From assembly GCF_963576545.1 (NCBI RefSeq), contig NC_083639.1, positions 21,174,118-21,238,117 on the forward strand: 64,000 bases of DNA, in the 5' to 3' direction. Below the pieces are notes generated by a model. It was not told where the DNA came from and ran no database searches. It saw only the letters and a program-made list of their open reading frames with translations. Positions within the stretch are counted from its first letter, which is position 1. Each line of letters starts with the position of its first letter. Source of the stretch: Limanda limanda. Lineage: Eukaryota > Chordata > Actinopteri > Pleuronectiformes > Pleuronectidae. Positions 50,501 to 64,000 of this stretch are shown piece after piece. The position numbers and the translations under genes were made by a program.

Positions 50501-53500
50501 AACCCTGCAGTTTTCACAGAGTACATGAGCCAACCTCCTTGTCTAAATCAGAAAACTAACAGACTTACCTGCTGAATCATTTTTGGGTTTAGAGACCTTT
50601 TCATCAGACTCCTCACTGGAACAAAGAATAGGCAAAAACAAAGTTTTATCAACTGGAGGAAGTGTAGCCTGGATACCAGGATCATGGTACAGATTTTACA
50701 TAGTCATGTGGAACAATACTTAAACATGCAAGATTGGATATGTGCTGACAACTGCTCTTTTTGTATCAAAAAGCTCTTTAGCAAAATCAACACCTTGCTA
50801 CATTATTTTTTCTCAAATACACTGAACAAAATGAATTCCCTCGTATTAGTTCTGTAAGGTGCAGCACACTGACATGAAGATTCAACAGCACAATTATCAG
50901 ACGGGACGGGATAATGGGGAGGATTTTTGCTGCCCAATATTAAGAAAGATTGGCATGTTGGCTTCTGGCATGTTGGCTTCAGGCATGTTCATTGATCGTT
51001 GTAGGAGTACAAGTGTAAAATACATCAACTCCGACACATTTCCGCACATCTGGCTGCTAACACAGGAGCTGCTGTACCCTAGACCCTCACGGCCACATCT
51101 GCTCCTCTCAGTGTTGATATTGTTAAGCAACAGATGGCACAGGATTGATTTATATCCGTGCAAAATATGTGAATGGGTATTGTGTACGCGTGTGTGAATT
51201 AAAAAACATCACTATACAATCATCCAATTTATCAAAATTGTCACAGCAGTAAATGTACTATTTGAACGTGTTATAGCCTTCTCTTCCAGGGACTCACCTG
51301 TCATCCTGCGAGTTCTTTGAACGCTTGTGCTTGGGCTCACGAGGGGCTGGGCGCACCTTCTTCGGCTTATTATCGCCATACTCCTCATCTATGGAGAAAG
51401 GACAAGATTTCCATCTTTCACTCGCTGAACTCAACATGGACAACTTCTCAGACAATTGTTTTTTATTCAAGTCTCTAGACATGTCTTTGATTTGCAATGG
51501 TGATAATTGGATGTACGCTATAGTCCTCTATTGTGTTTTTGAAGGGCCTCTCCAAGCCTTTGTGTCGAATTGTTGTGAACCAACCGTGAACAGCGGCTAC
51601 GACTACATTATAGAGGAGATGTGCGTAAAACTTGACATAATTGTTATGCTGAGAAACAGTCAAACTGTATTTGCCTAATATGAAGTTTTGACCTATTACT
51701 GTTCCTCAAAAGCATTAATGTCAAAACAGGATTAATGAACAAAGAGACTTGTGGCCTTGTTCAGACTGCCTTTCCAAATTCTTTATTGGACTAGATGCCA
51801 AAAATACATGAGATGGGAATTTTTCTATTTAAACCAATGGGTGGTGGTTTTAAATGGGATTGCAACCGTTTACAGGTGTGCCTTAGTCTATTCGAATCAG
51901 ATTTCAAAGCCGTGTTTCTGCTGGTAGCATGTTTTGCAGCTTGCCATGCCAAAATCTTATCAAAACGTTTGGTTGCAGCCAGGACATCAGATTTGAAGTG
52001 ACCGGTACAATCATGATCCGACACCATTGATTAATAACTAAATAGATGTAATCACAAGGTTGTGTGTGCAGAATGACGAAGACGAGCAGACAGACAGCCA
52101 CTCACACACACAATCTGCTAGGAAATTATTATTTATGACTGAATATTCTTTAAAATTTAAAGCTGGTATAAAATGGTTTCAAAATGACGACAACAATATA
52201 ATCGCAATAATTTCTGCGACAATATGTCGTCCAACAAAATTGATTGTGACAGGCCTAGCTTACAATTTTAAATATGCATCAAGTGAGGTGTTGCCGTGCA
52301 CAGTTAACAGCTTTAGTTCCCTGAGAAGCCTTTTCCACCAGGGCAGTTTCAAGCCCCTCGTAGCCAGTGCCTGATCTGTAACCAGTTTTGTGTTTGACAG
52401 CTAAAGAACTGGTTGCTGGTAAGTAAGAACCGCTATGTTAGAGGCTGGGGCGGGATTACCCTGACGTGTAAATACAACAATGAATGTGCAGCTATAAAGA
52501 AAGATTTACTCGTTTAAGAAAAGTATTTGACCATAATGTGATGATCAGTGCTTATATTGTGGCGTCATTTCAAACTACATTTAAACTGTAGAGATACAAA
52601 GACTGAGTCTCTGTCGGTGTGTGTGTGAGTGAGTGAGTAAGTGTATGCAAGAGAGAGAGAAGAGAGGGCGCAAGCATTCCACAAATTATGCAGCGCACAA
52701 GTCTAAACTGAATGAATGTCAAATCAGTGTGGGGACCACTGACCACTGTCATAGACTGACTGTGGTAGTCAGATTTTTGAATTGACAACCTTATTTTGTA
52801 AATTAAAGCACTTATATTATAACAGTAACAGTTTATAACACTATATATAAAGTGAGTTAATATTTGACTGCAAAAGCAACCACGTGCAGTAATATTGAAA
52901 ATTGAGGGTGCACATTCTGATGCGTTGCAGCAGAATCCAATACAATTGAAGTCAATTGTGACCTGTTGTTCGGGTGTAATAAAACAGGAAAAAAACAAAA
53001 ACATGCCTCCATACTGCTCCTGTGGTGTCATCCAAGTGTCCGCAAGACCCAACACCCAATGAGCAGTGCGGAGAGACATTATCTTTTCTTTCTGTTTTAA
53101 TACATCGGAAGAATAGGGCAACTTGGCTGCAACAATGTTTATCCTGGAAACTCTATCAGTCACTTCACCTAGCCCTCCATCTGCATAGTGGTGAGTAGAT
53201 TATGGGTGAATTTGAAACTATCCCTTTAAACAGCAAGTACTAGTTGCGAAGAGATTTTGCTTTACTGTTTCCACTGTGGGAGATAAGGCTTAAATAGCTA
53301 TGGATGGATTCAACAATGTTAATAATCTATAATCAGGTCCACTTCATGGTGATACTTAATTTTTGTTTCACAGTTTTTAAATACTTTGTTCTGTCAGGAA
53401 ATGAATTAGGATCAGGATTCTATCTGTGCTGTTACTGCATACACACTGCGTTCAAACACACATGAAACCTCTCTTACCTGCATCGTCAGACTCGTTGAAT

Positions 53501-53527
53501 TGTGAGTAGTTCACCACTTTCCTGTTC
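47510..53527 (-). CDS. nucks1: NUCKS1, nuclear casein kinase and CDK substrate (5' incomplete)
   Basis: Small, highly charged chromatin protein that binds DNA and works in transcription and recombination repair; related to RAD51AP1. Seven exons join in frame: 53478-53527 ([16 protein letters not shown]), 51298-51388 ([11 protein letters not shown]...), 50569-50615, 50291-50446, 48612-48761 ([16 protein letters not shown], as in human), 48242-48394 ([17 protein letters not shown]) and 47510-47766 ([14 protein letters not shown] ... ends APSGED). With the missing first exon, expected to encode only MSRPV plus two bases, the protein would be about 306 residues against 243 in human. Much of the excess is exon 50291-50446 ([16 protein letters not shown] ... 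[10 protein letters not shown]). SP/TP sites and acidic serine clusters fit CDK and CK2 phosphorylation. I could not find exon 1 before 64 kb; it may lie outside or be disguised by repeats. Confidence 0.93.
48838..49035. repeat. Dispersed repeat family X, copy in a nucks1 intron
   Basis: Shares TTCACAACA, GGACTTTCTGTGGACTT, GCTGGAGAAACTGCAGAGGA and the end CTGGAGTGCAGTGCATTTCT GAAAGC with the other copies. Confidence 0.5.
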
Positions 53528-56500
53528 CTGTGAAGAAGAACAAATGGTGCATTAGATCATATTTTCAACAGGAAATAAAACCTTCATTGCCCATGTCTGG
53601 TATTAGACAAATCAATGTATGCTGTAAGATGGGGGCATGTCTACAAAGATGTCAATTCATCAGGCAGCAATTTTTTCGGCTGTATTTTTAGTATTATTTG
53701 GTGTAGGAGGCCACAAACGGCCTCCAGCTGGGGGCACTGAACTGGACACTGAACCCCCTCCTTCAGTTTCAACGGCTCATTTAGCAAAGTGTACAGGGAA
53801 GCCTCAGATGACACAGCCAACTATAGTTCAGGTAACACACACCTATAGAAATCTGCCTGGCACCTGACACGGACCTGAGATACTGTTCAGGTTAAATGCC
53901 ACTGTGAATAAAAACACTAATACTTTTAATGAAAGTCAAAGGGTATTTGAAAATCACCCTTTAGACACAAATCTTAGAAGGTTTAAGAAGAAAACAATGG
54001 GTCGAATAATTTTATATGCATTTTCTAAACCCAATTGCATCAAGTGCAGTGTTCACTGAACAACTGGTGATCACAAACTAGATCTGCCCGGAAAACTGTC
54101 TGTGGACAAAAACACACTGGAGCAGTGTGGTGGTGTTGGTGGAACGGGACGGTAGAAGTGGTTAACAGCACCATAAACCTTCAAGAAGCTAGATCACAAC
54201 AGCAGGCCAACACACCACAGCAAAAGTCCCAAACATGAGCCAGTGACATGCACGCCACATCATTATTCACACCTCAAGGATATCAGAGAGCGCAAGATAC
54301 AATTTTTTCCAACCATTTTAGTTCTAATGAGTCACCAGACAACAGTTCTTTGAGGGATCAATATATGACGCAGCGAGTCTCCGTCATGGGCCAGGGACCG
54401 ACATAACTGATGGCTCAATGGCCCAGGGGTGGCAAAGGTTTATGCAGAGCAAGTTGATTGACCAGTTGTTACTTGTCTGTCCAAACAGACATCTATGTTC
54501 ACTTCCTGTTTGGGTCATATCAGTCAGGATTTTTTCATCCCTGATTTGTCACACTCCAATCACGTGACCCTTTTCTGGAAGAAAACAAACGGTGCCATTC
54601 TCAACTTTCCAGATGTGAATGCAACATAGATAATGAATTACAAGTGTTACTGACCTTGTCCTTGCTCGCTGTTTTTGTGCAGTTAAATATATTCTGCACT
54701 TTATAATGCTACAATCACATGCCCAGTGTATGCAAATGGTCATGTGGTATGTTTGAGGCGTGTTAGTAGTGACCGCATATATCATAGGGAACTAAAGCTT
54801 GTCTGGATGGAGGTCGTATCCGTTTCACATGTTATTTTAAAATGAACATATTTTTGTGGATGTGGGATCCCAATATTTTTACTTATTTTGACCTTTTATT
54901 ATTCTTTGACGGTATTGTGTGACACTGGATCAATACATTTCCATCTGGATTTATTATGCAACTCTTCTTCTATGGAGAATTGAGAGCAACTGACAATCTG
55001 TCGATTCACATATTCAGACCATATACTGTACATTAAGAGACAAAATTGATGGCAAAATCATATTCCTAATGCCCTAGTGGCTGGATGCTGTATGAGTATA
55101 AATCCTGCCTTGTTCGTGTAAGTGGATGAAACATGGTACATATTAAATAATTTTTTTAAAGATGGTTTCTGTCATATTTGTAATTCCCATCCCACTGATA
55201 CTCATATACTTCTTATTGCCACACACTGCCACACACCCTCCTCCAAACACTGATCATTTGAACATTTGCACTACTGTTACTTTTGTACTACTGTATTACC
55301 CCGCCTATAGTGTATTCATTTTTATATTTTTATCCTGCTCATAGTGTATTCATCATCCTTATATCTTACAATTCCTGTTAAAACTGTAATATTCCATTTA
55401 TATTTCTTACTGTACAGATCTTATTTATTTACATTTTCACTTTAATATGCACAATACTCTGCACTTTTACGAGTGCAGAGTATCAGGAATCAAGTGGGGG
55501 ATGCCCTGCTTGATTAATCGAAATTTAATCATGATTACGATTATGGGGTCAAAGGATCGCCAAACTACTATAATCGAGTTGAAACGATTATTTGGCATTT
55601 TTTTCCGAAAGAGACCAAATCGGCAATTCAGTCCTTCCCCCAAAGCATTCAGCGCGGCCCAGCTGACTGGCACTCACTTTCCAGCAGCTGTGGAGTGAAG
55701 GAGGCGAGTTGTGTGTGTGTGTGTGTCCTGCCATGTTCTCACATTGTTCAGGGAATGTCTGAAAGCAGCTTTAGAGTGGAAAGATATAATTGAAATGTTT
55801 TTACAGTAAGCAATATAAAGCCCCATATAGTTATCTGATTATCCTGTTGGATTGTTCCTTATAATTGAACAGCAAGGCAACAGCAGTTTCCATATTTTTA
55901 ATGTCAAAATTGTACAGTGGAAACTCATGGGCATTTTTTCTTTTAGTTATAAAAGTAAAAAAATAAGAATTTTGTTTATTGAATGCTTAAAATAATGAAG
56001 ATAATGGTTCCAAAACAAAAAATCTGTGAACCTCATTAGTTAAGAATAAAAGTTACTTTGGATTGGGAAAAAACACCCCCAACATTGAAATGAAGCAAAG
56101 TGCTAAGATGTCTCTGCCTGTTGGAAATGTTTGAGCTGCAGAAACTGGAGGTGTTAGACAGTGGTTTGCTAAGATGAACAACCAGCAATGTTATTTTAAC
56201 CTGAGACAGCGATGGTCAGCACAAGATAAAAATAAGAAGCTGCCGCTTAACGTTCTCTACTTGCTGGAGCTAATGATTATTAGGGTCGGAGCTTGGCAAA
56301 CCTGTACCCCAACACAAGCGTGCTATGCAGATATTGGCCAAACCAGACCAATCTATATTAAAAGGTTACTTAATCGACCAAACAATATAATTAACTGTCT
56401 CCCTTTAACATTGATTCCGTCACAAAAGGGTTTTCCAACTCAGTTTGTAGTGTCACAGCAAACCCTGTTTTTTGATATGGTGTTTTATCACAGTGAATTC

Positions 56501-57750
56501 TACACACCAGAGTTCTGTTCAAGCCGACTTCTACATACAAACTAAAAGCCCATCACCATAGTTGACCTATTACCTGCAATGATCTCCAATGCCCGAGCAA
56601 CACCGGCGTCTATTGCGCCACGTACTGGCTGCGTGTCGCGGTTTTAGTCCTATGCACTCAAATAAATACCAGTACTATACAGTATGAGGCTCAATATTTC
56701 ACAATATAAACCTTTTATAAACCAAATGAATGGATTCAGTCAACTGAAAAACTGGAGTGCTTTTATTTTGAAACTGATAGGCTACAGGAAGTGTTGCAAA
56801 CATTTATGTTCATGAAATATTTGAACCTCTTTCAATATGCATTGAAACTGTGCTAAAAGATTATTTTCTCCGTCTATTATGCTGTGAACTGCACAAAGAA
56901 TGCACAAAAAAACGGTGCGAGAACTTGAATCTCTAGAAGAGCAGTGTGACTTCCGGGGCTGTGCCAGCTCTAATCTGTTAATATAGGTATGCAAATGAAA
57001 TGCAAGCTGTTCCTCAGCAAGTGTGGCACGGGCAAAACCAAACCCAGACCTGATCCATATACCAGCGAACTTTCAACAAAGGCAACATGATTAGTCACTT
57101 CAAAATGTAGGTGTTATTTAAGCAGGATCTGCATAGTTATCTACTGTTTGGTGTGTTGTTGTATTCAGATGTGCAAAAAGTTAGCTCCCAATTGTTTATG
57201 TATTGAAAACTGATTATAAGATAAAGTTTAAACTAAGTATCTGTTCACAAAGTAAATGCTCTACCGATGATTCTCAGCTCAGCCTTACTTCACTAAGGGA
57301 TGAGAGGTTTCGCATAAGAAAAACCAGCAAGCCTGGTTTGGATGAACAACATTACGCTGGTTAATGGAAAAAGAAATGTGCGTTCATCAATCTCTACTCA
57401 ATTAAAACCGCTGAATAAGAAACCAATGTGACAAGAGCTTTTAGGGACTGTAGATCAAGTCAGATCAATGTGTAGGCTACCGCACGTTCTATTTCATGTA
57501 AGGTGAGGGGTGTTCAGCTGCAACATGCAACTTCACCACTAGATGTCTGTACACCCTGTACCTTTAACTCTACATAGCTCATTTGAAATTTCTCAAAATA
57601 AAAAATATAGTTTGGTAAAACATAAAACGTTGCCCTTAGTGTTATGGAAACACAAACTCAGAGCTGCAAACATTAACAGCATCTGACTCGAGTCAGGGTT
57701 AGACACAAATAAATATCTAGAACGCCTGTTGGGTTTGGGTCCAGGTGTTA
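53528..57750. other. Region upstream of nucks1 exon 2, repeats only
   Basis: I see no coding exon. At 55500-55640 is a hAT-like patch rich in ATTAATCG and AATCATGATTACGATTAT, and near 55715 a short (GT)n. The plus-strand frame at 56174-56545 has no recognisable domain. If nucks1 exon 1 lies beyond this window, all of it is first-intron sequence. Confidence 0.5.
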
Positions 57751-58299
57751 AGGCCGGAGCATGCTTCTACGTTGTCAGGGGCCTGCAGGCACGAAGCTGT
57801 AATGAAGGACTCGTTCTCATTCATGGTTTTCCAACCGTTGCGCGTGTTGCCATGCAATTCCCCGCCAGAACACTAGGCGCAGTAATGTTTTTTGTCGAAG
57901 TCGGCTCTTCTTCCTGTGTTGCACGAAGAAGAGCGATTTATTTACATCGCCACGGCGGCTCCTCAGAGCCTTTTTCTGGCGGAAAAATCCGCCGGTTAGT
58001 GACGGGTTATACTAGTGGACATAGTGTCAGATCTCTTCTGCCAAGTGCTCTTCTATCTGGTCCATATTCGTTCTTCTAAATCTTCCGTGGTTTCCGGGCA
58101 TGAACCGGAAATGCGACTCCGGAAATGATGTAGTTAGCAGACCAATCACAGCCCTTGCGGGCGGGTGACGCTTGCGGGGCTTTGCCGTCTAGTTAGAAAA
58201 ATTGGCCGACGCACGTAAGGACGTGAGAAGGGCCGTGAGGGGCCCGGAAGGGCTCTTGCGTCTCCGGGCCCGTGAAAACGCAGAAGCATGCGCCGGCCT
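57751..58299. mobile_element. PIF/Harbinger-type MITE, 549 bp
   Basis: TTA stands on both sides (57748-57750 and 58300-58302). The inverted termini match at 24 of 27 positions: AGGCCGGAGCATGCTTCTAC GTTGTCA at the left, and AGGCCGGCGCATGCTTCTGC GTTTTCA read inward from the right. The interior is CpG-rich and non-coding. Its ends resemble those of the ~1 kb element at 24869-25865. It would pass for a CpG island in a composition scan. Confidence 0.88.
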
Positions 58300-58304
58300 T
58301 TAGT

Positions 58305-58745
58305 CTCTTTCCGGCTCGGACAGGTTCAGACAAAAGAGATCTGCAAATTGAGAATCGGCCAGGGAGTTTACCCAGTTTGCCAATCACACATGTACAACAC
58401 AACGGAAGGGTTATCTGCACAGACTCAACAGCATCAAATCCTCCGCATTATTGTCAACACACAGACTCCAGAGTCAGCTCTTATCACCACTGAGATATTT
58501 TTCTTTTTGTGTCTGTTGCATGTGAGAAGGGTCATCAGACCCCCCCACACTTGCTTGCTTTCAGTGAAACTACCTGGATACCCTGTTCTGTTCACAAATC
58601 AAATTATCTTGAATTGCTCCAGACTTTATTCCCCGACGCCGGGCGGAGAAAGTTGCATTTTGGACATTTGCGTTAACGCATGTACCTCCTCCGGAGAAAA
58701 TACGGAGGATCTGTGGAGTTCAATGCATGTCTGAACTCAGCTATC
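58305..58745. repeat. Dispersed repeat family X, copy 4
   Basis: Directly follows the MITE. Contains CACATGTACAACACAACGGA, CTCCGGAGAAAATACGGAGG and the characteristic end GGAGTTCAATGCATGTCTGA A. Confidence 0.5.
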
Positions 58746-59149
58746 CAGACATTTGTGGATTCTAAGGTTAATGAGCACTTAAATGTTAATAAAGTAATGA
58801 ACAGGCTAGGATTTCATGTTATTACTGTTCCACATCATGGACCTATCGCAGTTTCATATTTTTATTCAGAATCACTACACTTCTTTATAACGCTGGTGAC
58901 CATTATTGTAATTCTGTTATTTATCACAACCCATTCCACAAGTTTACATAAATAATACACCCCAATGTATATGCAAGTCAAAATAATGCATTTTAATTAA
59001 AGAACCAAGAGCTGGCTCTGTAACTTGGATGAGCCTTCCAGACACAAAAAAATCGCGAGATTTCGATGATCACGTTTACGTTGGATCTGACTGCATAAAT
59101 CCACTTCTAATCAAGTTAAAGGCCATTTTGATTTGGATTAAAATGGCCT

Positions 59150-59397
59150 GAAGACGTTTTAATCACTGAGGGGGGCACTTTTCGTGGTTATCCGCCTTCC
59201 TCCGACATCAGCGGTGGTTCACTGCTGAAAACCTGGATCCGCGACCCCCTCGTTTTCCCTCCTTTCTTCTTCTCGTCGGTCCAGAATCTACAGACACGTT
59301 AAAAATGCGTCGTAACGGAGGCTGGGGCACGACGAGCCTAGTCTGCGCGGTAACAAGCTCACACCCCGAGGCCGACCACCACCACCTCCACCTCCTT
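59150..59397. promoter_or_regulatory. GC-rich patch next to the duplicated block
   Basis: Noticeably CpG-rich (GTCGTAACGGAGGCTGGGGC; CCGAGGCCGACCACCACC), ending exactly where the second copy of the duplicated block starts. By position it could be the nucks1 promoter, but the ATG-containing first exon (MSRPV) is not here. The role is unproven. Confidence 0.3.
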
Positions 59398-59512
59398 CGA
59401 TAGAGTCTGACTGCCATGTGTTCATGGTGGATCACAGCGTGCATGGATACAATGTGGTCTATTGATGGCGTACACACAAAATAATGGAGGCCCCTATTAA
59501 TGTAAGAAGTAA

Positions 59513-60063
<551 letters not shown>

Positions 60064-60142
60064 GATCACAGCGTGCATGGATACAATGTGGTCTATTGAT
60101 GGCGTACACAATAATGGAGGCACCTATTAATGTAACAAGTAA

Positions 60143-60404
60143 ATGGTAAATGGATTTGTATTTATACAGCGCTTTTCTAGTCTGATGATGACCACTCAAA
60201 GCGCTTTACAGTACAGTTTCACATTCGCCCATTCACACACACATTCATACAGTGCATCTACTTGCAGCACGTTGTTATTCTATGGGGGGCTATTGAGGGT
60301 TCAGCATCTTGCCCAAGGACACTTCGGCATGCAGATGGTTCAGACTGGGGATCGAACCGCCGACCTTCAGGTTGGAGGATGACCACTCTACCCCTCAGCC
60401 ATGA
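60143..60404 (+). repeat. Common teleost repeat, copy 2
   Basis: Duplicate of 17681-17945. Lacks one ACATTCATACAC unit present in copy 1 and has an extra GGTAAAT at its start. Confidence 0.7.
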
Positions 60405-61487
60405 TGATATGGGGGTTGTATGAAGCTGAGGTGGTAAGTGGACAACTGGGCTTTGTCTGCACCACGCAGGGTATTTGGGCAGGTCAATGGACCAATGTGG
60501 TTGGACAAGGTTCAGTATGTCTGTGGTTGGCTCTAAGCTTGTCAACCTGGAGGAGGTGGTGGAGGACAGGATGCTGGCAAAACTGCTGGCAATCATGGAC
60601 CATCCCTCTCACCCCCTCCACAAAACACTGGACAAGCTAAGGAGCAGCTTCAGCCACAGACTCATTAACCCCGCTGCTCTAAGGAACGAGACAGGAAATC
60701 GTTCCTCCCAACCTCAATGAGACTGTACAACTCCTCTACCTCTGTCAGAGCCACCATCACAGAACTGCACTAAACCTGTCTCCTTGCACTGTGTACCCTG
60801 TACAACACTCCGCTCCATATACACTTACTTCACATCATATGTGATATGTGTTCATATAAACCATATTGATATTATATATCATTTTATACAATAATATTGT
60901 CTTTGCACACTCTGTCTACATATTCCTACACTCATAGTATATTATATTACCTATTGTATAGTCAAATACTTATATTCATACCTCTACTATATATCATATA
61001 TTATATCATACTCTCTGTATATTCTTTGTAAACATAAGTCTATATACACATATTTATACATGTGTACATGTTATAATTACTATTATTATATCACTATTAC
61101 TATTATTATTATATATACTGTTGCTGCCATTATTATTATATACTGCTTTTATATTGGTATAATTACTATCATATATAAATGTATATTATGTTATATTATA
61201 TACTATATATACTGTACTATTCTTATATACTGTCTAACAATAACATCGTATCATCATATCATCATATCATCATATCATCAGTACTATTAACATCATCTTG
61301 CCACTGCACTTTATCTGCCTATTTTATTTTATTTTATCTTGTGCTTCTGTTTTTTATTCTTTCTACCTCAATATTTTTTATTGTATTCTATTGTATTGTA
61401 TTTTATTGTATTCAAATATACCGGCTGCTATGACAACTTAATTTCCCTTCGGGATGAATAAAGTACTCTATCTATCTCTATCTAAGT
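60405..61487 (+). mobile_element. LINE 3' end with reverse-transcriptase remnant, copy 2
   Basis: Duplicate of 17946-19082. The same reading (NHPLH-type context NPLH replaced by HPSHPLHKTLDKLRSS) is followed by a frameshift near 60665 (ATTAACCCC against ATTCAACCCC), so this copy has decayed further. The microsatellite tail is almost gone. Confidence 0.85.
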
Positions 61488-63483
61488 GATTCGAAATCCA
61501 CGCCATCAGAATAGCTTCAAAGAGGAGGAGTGCCTGGGGAGGAAGTGCACTCCTCTGCTGCTTAAGATACATTTTACATTTTTATTTATCCCACACACAT
61601 GCACAAACATGCAAAGGCACACTCATGCAATTGAGGGAAATTTGTCAGAACACACAGAGCAGTGGGCAGCCATGTACGGCGCCCGGGGAGCAGATGTTGG
61701 GGGAGTAAGGTGTCCTGCTCAGGGGCACTAGACAGGGTAGGGAGAATAGTCTTTTGATTTTTTGGACAGATCCAGGTTCGTCTTTTGTTGTTATTCCATC
61801 CAGGTAAGTTTTTGTTGAAACTGTGGAGTCGAACCTTGGAGTCGAACCAGCATCGAACTAGAGACCTTTTTCTGCCAGTAGTCCAAGTTTCTGCCACTAG
61901 TCCACCGCACACATGCACAGACATGCACAGGCACACTCATGCAAGGGGAAATTCAACCGCTGCTTTTAACCCATCTGGTGCCAGACACAGATGTTAGGGG
62001 AGTAAGGTGCCTTGCTCAAGGGCACTAGACAGGGTAGGGACAACACTCTTGGATTGTTGGACAGATCAATCCAGGTTCGTCTTTTTGTTGTTTCTCCGTG
62101 GAGTCGAACCAGAGACCTTTTCTGCCCATAGTCCAAGTTTCTGCCACTAGTCCACCGCCTCTCTCTGCTTGTGTTGGGTCTGATGTTTTCTGCTGAGCTC
62201 ACATGCAGAGAACCACTCAGACTTACAGCATTGATTCCCATGAGGTTTACCTCCTTCCTCCAAATGTAAAATCGACATAATTCCACAATTGCCCAAACTT
62301 CAAAGATGACTCATCAGACCTGTTTTGTTCAGCTCACATCATGAGATATCTCTTGAGGCAACAGCTCAAATTGACCCAGTCAGTGTCCCATGATGCAGTG
62401 AATGACGCTTAACTGCCACAAGCAAATGATTTTAACATATCAAAATGGAAAACAACACAACACACAGAGTCTCTTGTGTGTTGTTATGTTCATGAAGTAA
62501 ATCAGTCATTGTTAGAGTCTTTGTTAATGGGTCAAGTATAACACAGTACAAATGAAAACATACTGACCCACAACATTCATAAACATAACCCAAACATAAA
62601 CAAAAAACAGTTTACAAGACACTTCGATGGGTCATATGTTTATTCATGTACAGTATATGTGGACTAGAAATACAACTTATCCTATGATATTTATTGTTTA
62701 AACATTATTATTCATTATCTGTTTAAACAGCAGACTCCTCATATGGATGTTCCCTGCGGAATTGTATACATCTTGTATAATGCAAAATAAGAGGAGAAAG
62801 TTTTGCCAAAAACAATGTACTATCAATTTCAATTCCATATCGTGTTAAATTTAAACTCAGTTTTGTCCCTGGGTCAAGACTGAAGTCACTTTATGACGCA
62901 GTTGATCAAGTTTACTCAAGACAACTGCCATACATTGGGGCTTTTGGGGGTTCTGAGGGTCCCGGGCCCTCCAGGTACCTGCCCACTCTACAAGGTTGGT
63001 GGTGCAGCCTAATTGATGCTACGTCCCTTGATTCTTTTACACTTACAGTTCAGATAAGTGAAGATGCTGTAGATGTATATCTGCTATGACTGACAGCAGT
63101 TTCCCAAGAGCCTCTGTAATGAAATGGTACGGCCTCCCTAAACAAACAATGGCTCAACTGGAGACATATTAGAGGGGATACCAAGACAATAGATGTGCAA
63201 TGAAAAATAAAGAGTTTTTTTTCATTTAAACCAATCATAATCAGATGTGACAAAAGAACAAAGTGGGTTGGAGATGTCAATGAAAAATTAAAAATGTAGG
63301 TCGCTGCACCCAGCTCGTCACCCTGGACTATAAGAGAAAGGTCTAACTGCAAAATAAGACACTGCTTAATTATCCAACAAGAGGATAATTAAGCAGTGTC
63401 CACTTCTTATAGGCAATTGTTCCCCCTTTTTCAGTGCTTCCGCAGCTTCCACGCCTCCACGAGTGTTGAGACACTGGTACAGG

Positions 63484-63498
63484 AAGAAAGAGAGAGAG

Positions 63499-63540
<42 letters not shown>
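63484..63540. repeat. (GA)n microsatellite, copy 2
   Basis: Duplicate of 21001-21069, shorter. Confidence 0.95.
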
Positions 63541-63542
<2 letters not shown>

Positions 63543-64000
63543 CTGCAGCTACTTCAGAATAATATCTTGTCATTAGTGAGTCTTCCTTAAGCAGTTCTAC
63601 AATATACTGTCACTTTTATTGCTTGTGTGGATGTTTTGTACTGAGATTTTTATAAACTGTCTATGGTGCAGTGTTTTCTTCCCACCTGGTTTACATGCAA
63701 TGAAGTTTTATGGTCAATGTTTTTTCCGTAAAATGAAACTGAATTTGCTTCATTACTGTTAATGTGAGTGTCTTAGATGTATGTAGATGTTTGACTGATT
63801 TACCTAACTGCTTTTATTTTTTAAAGCATTGCATGTTGACTGTTTCCGAAGTCTGTTAATCAATCAACACAATCTTCAGACCCTTGCTCAAAATAAAAGT
63901 TCTATAATTCCACTCAAACAACATGAACGTTGTACTTATACTTTGAAGACATGTGGCCAAACGGGAAGTTATTCTATGAATGTTGTTGGCATTATGGAAA

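Noticed and set aside
56174..56545. 123-codon plus-strand frame MNNQQCYFNLRQRW...
   Set aside because: No recognisable domain, promoter or splice context; most likely chance or repeat-derived.

Overview
This window is vertebrate nuclear DNA, almost certainly from a ray-finned (teleost) fish. Genes are split by GT-AG introns, intergenic DNA is AT-rich and full of microsatellites, and it carries hAT and Harbinger-type DNA transposon remnants and LINE 3' tails ending in (GATA/TATC)n of the kind common in teleosts. All four recognisable loci lie on the minus strand. All exon boundaries were read from the sequence by splice motif and frame, not by alignment.

Layout, left to right: (1) 0-10 kb: a hAT remnant, a CpG-rich promoter-like patch at 1.6-2.1 kb, then gene-poor DNA. 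(2) 10.0-16.9 kb: klf15-like transcription factor, two coding exons, a probable non-coding first exon and a GC-rich promoter. Its first intron holds a tandem duplication into which two hAT elements inserted reciprocally. (3) 16.9-21.5 kb: a block of at least 4.6 kb that recurs nearly unchanged at 59.4-64.0 kb and runs off the window; it contains LINE ends, a common teleost repeat and long (GATA)n tracts. (4) 24.1-26.9 kb: three in-frame zinc-finger exons of a ZNF532-type gene, with a ~1 kb Harbinger-type element in an intron. (5) 30.1-35.5 kb: a 15-exon NRF-6/OACYL-type membrane acyltransferase. (6) 37.8-38.8 kb: two later exons of a ZNF532-type gene, one with an in-frame TGA, lying upstream of the exons they should follow. 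(7) 39-44 kb: tandem duplications and a compound palindrome. (8) 45-53.5 kb: nucks1, seven coding exons visible; its short first coding exon was not found. (9) 53.5-59.4 kb: repeats including a second Harbinger-type MITE.

The genes do not form an operon or pathway. ZNF532 next to OACYL is a pairing I recall from human 18q21, which supports both identifications. The most unusual feature is the scrambled ZNF532 exon order around OACYL, with direct repeats at ~28 and ~40.6 kb; this is either a real duplication followed by loss or an assembly error. Next come the self-documenting transposon insertions (filled and empty sites side by side) and the large duplicated block that abuts GC-rich DNA in both copies. 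I did not find a clearly new molecular system.
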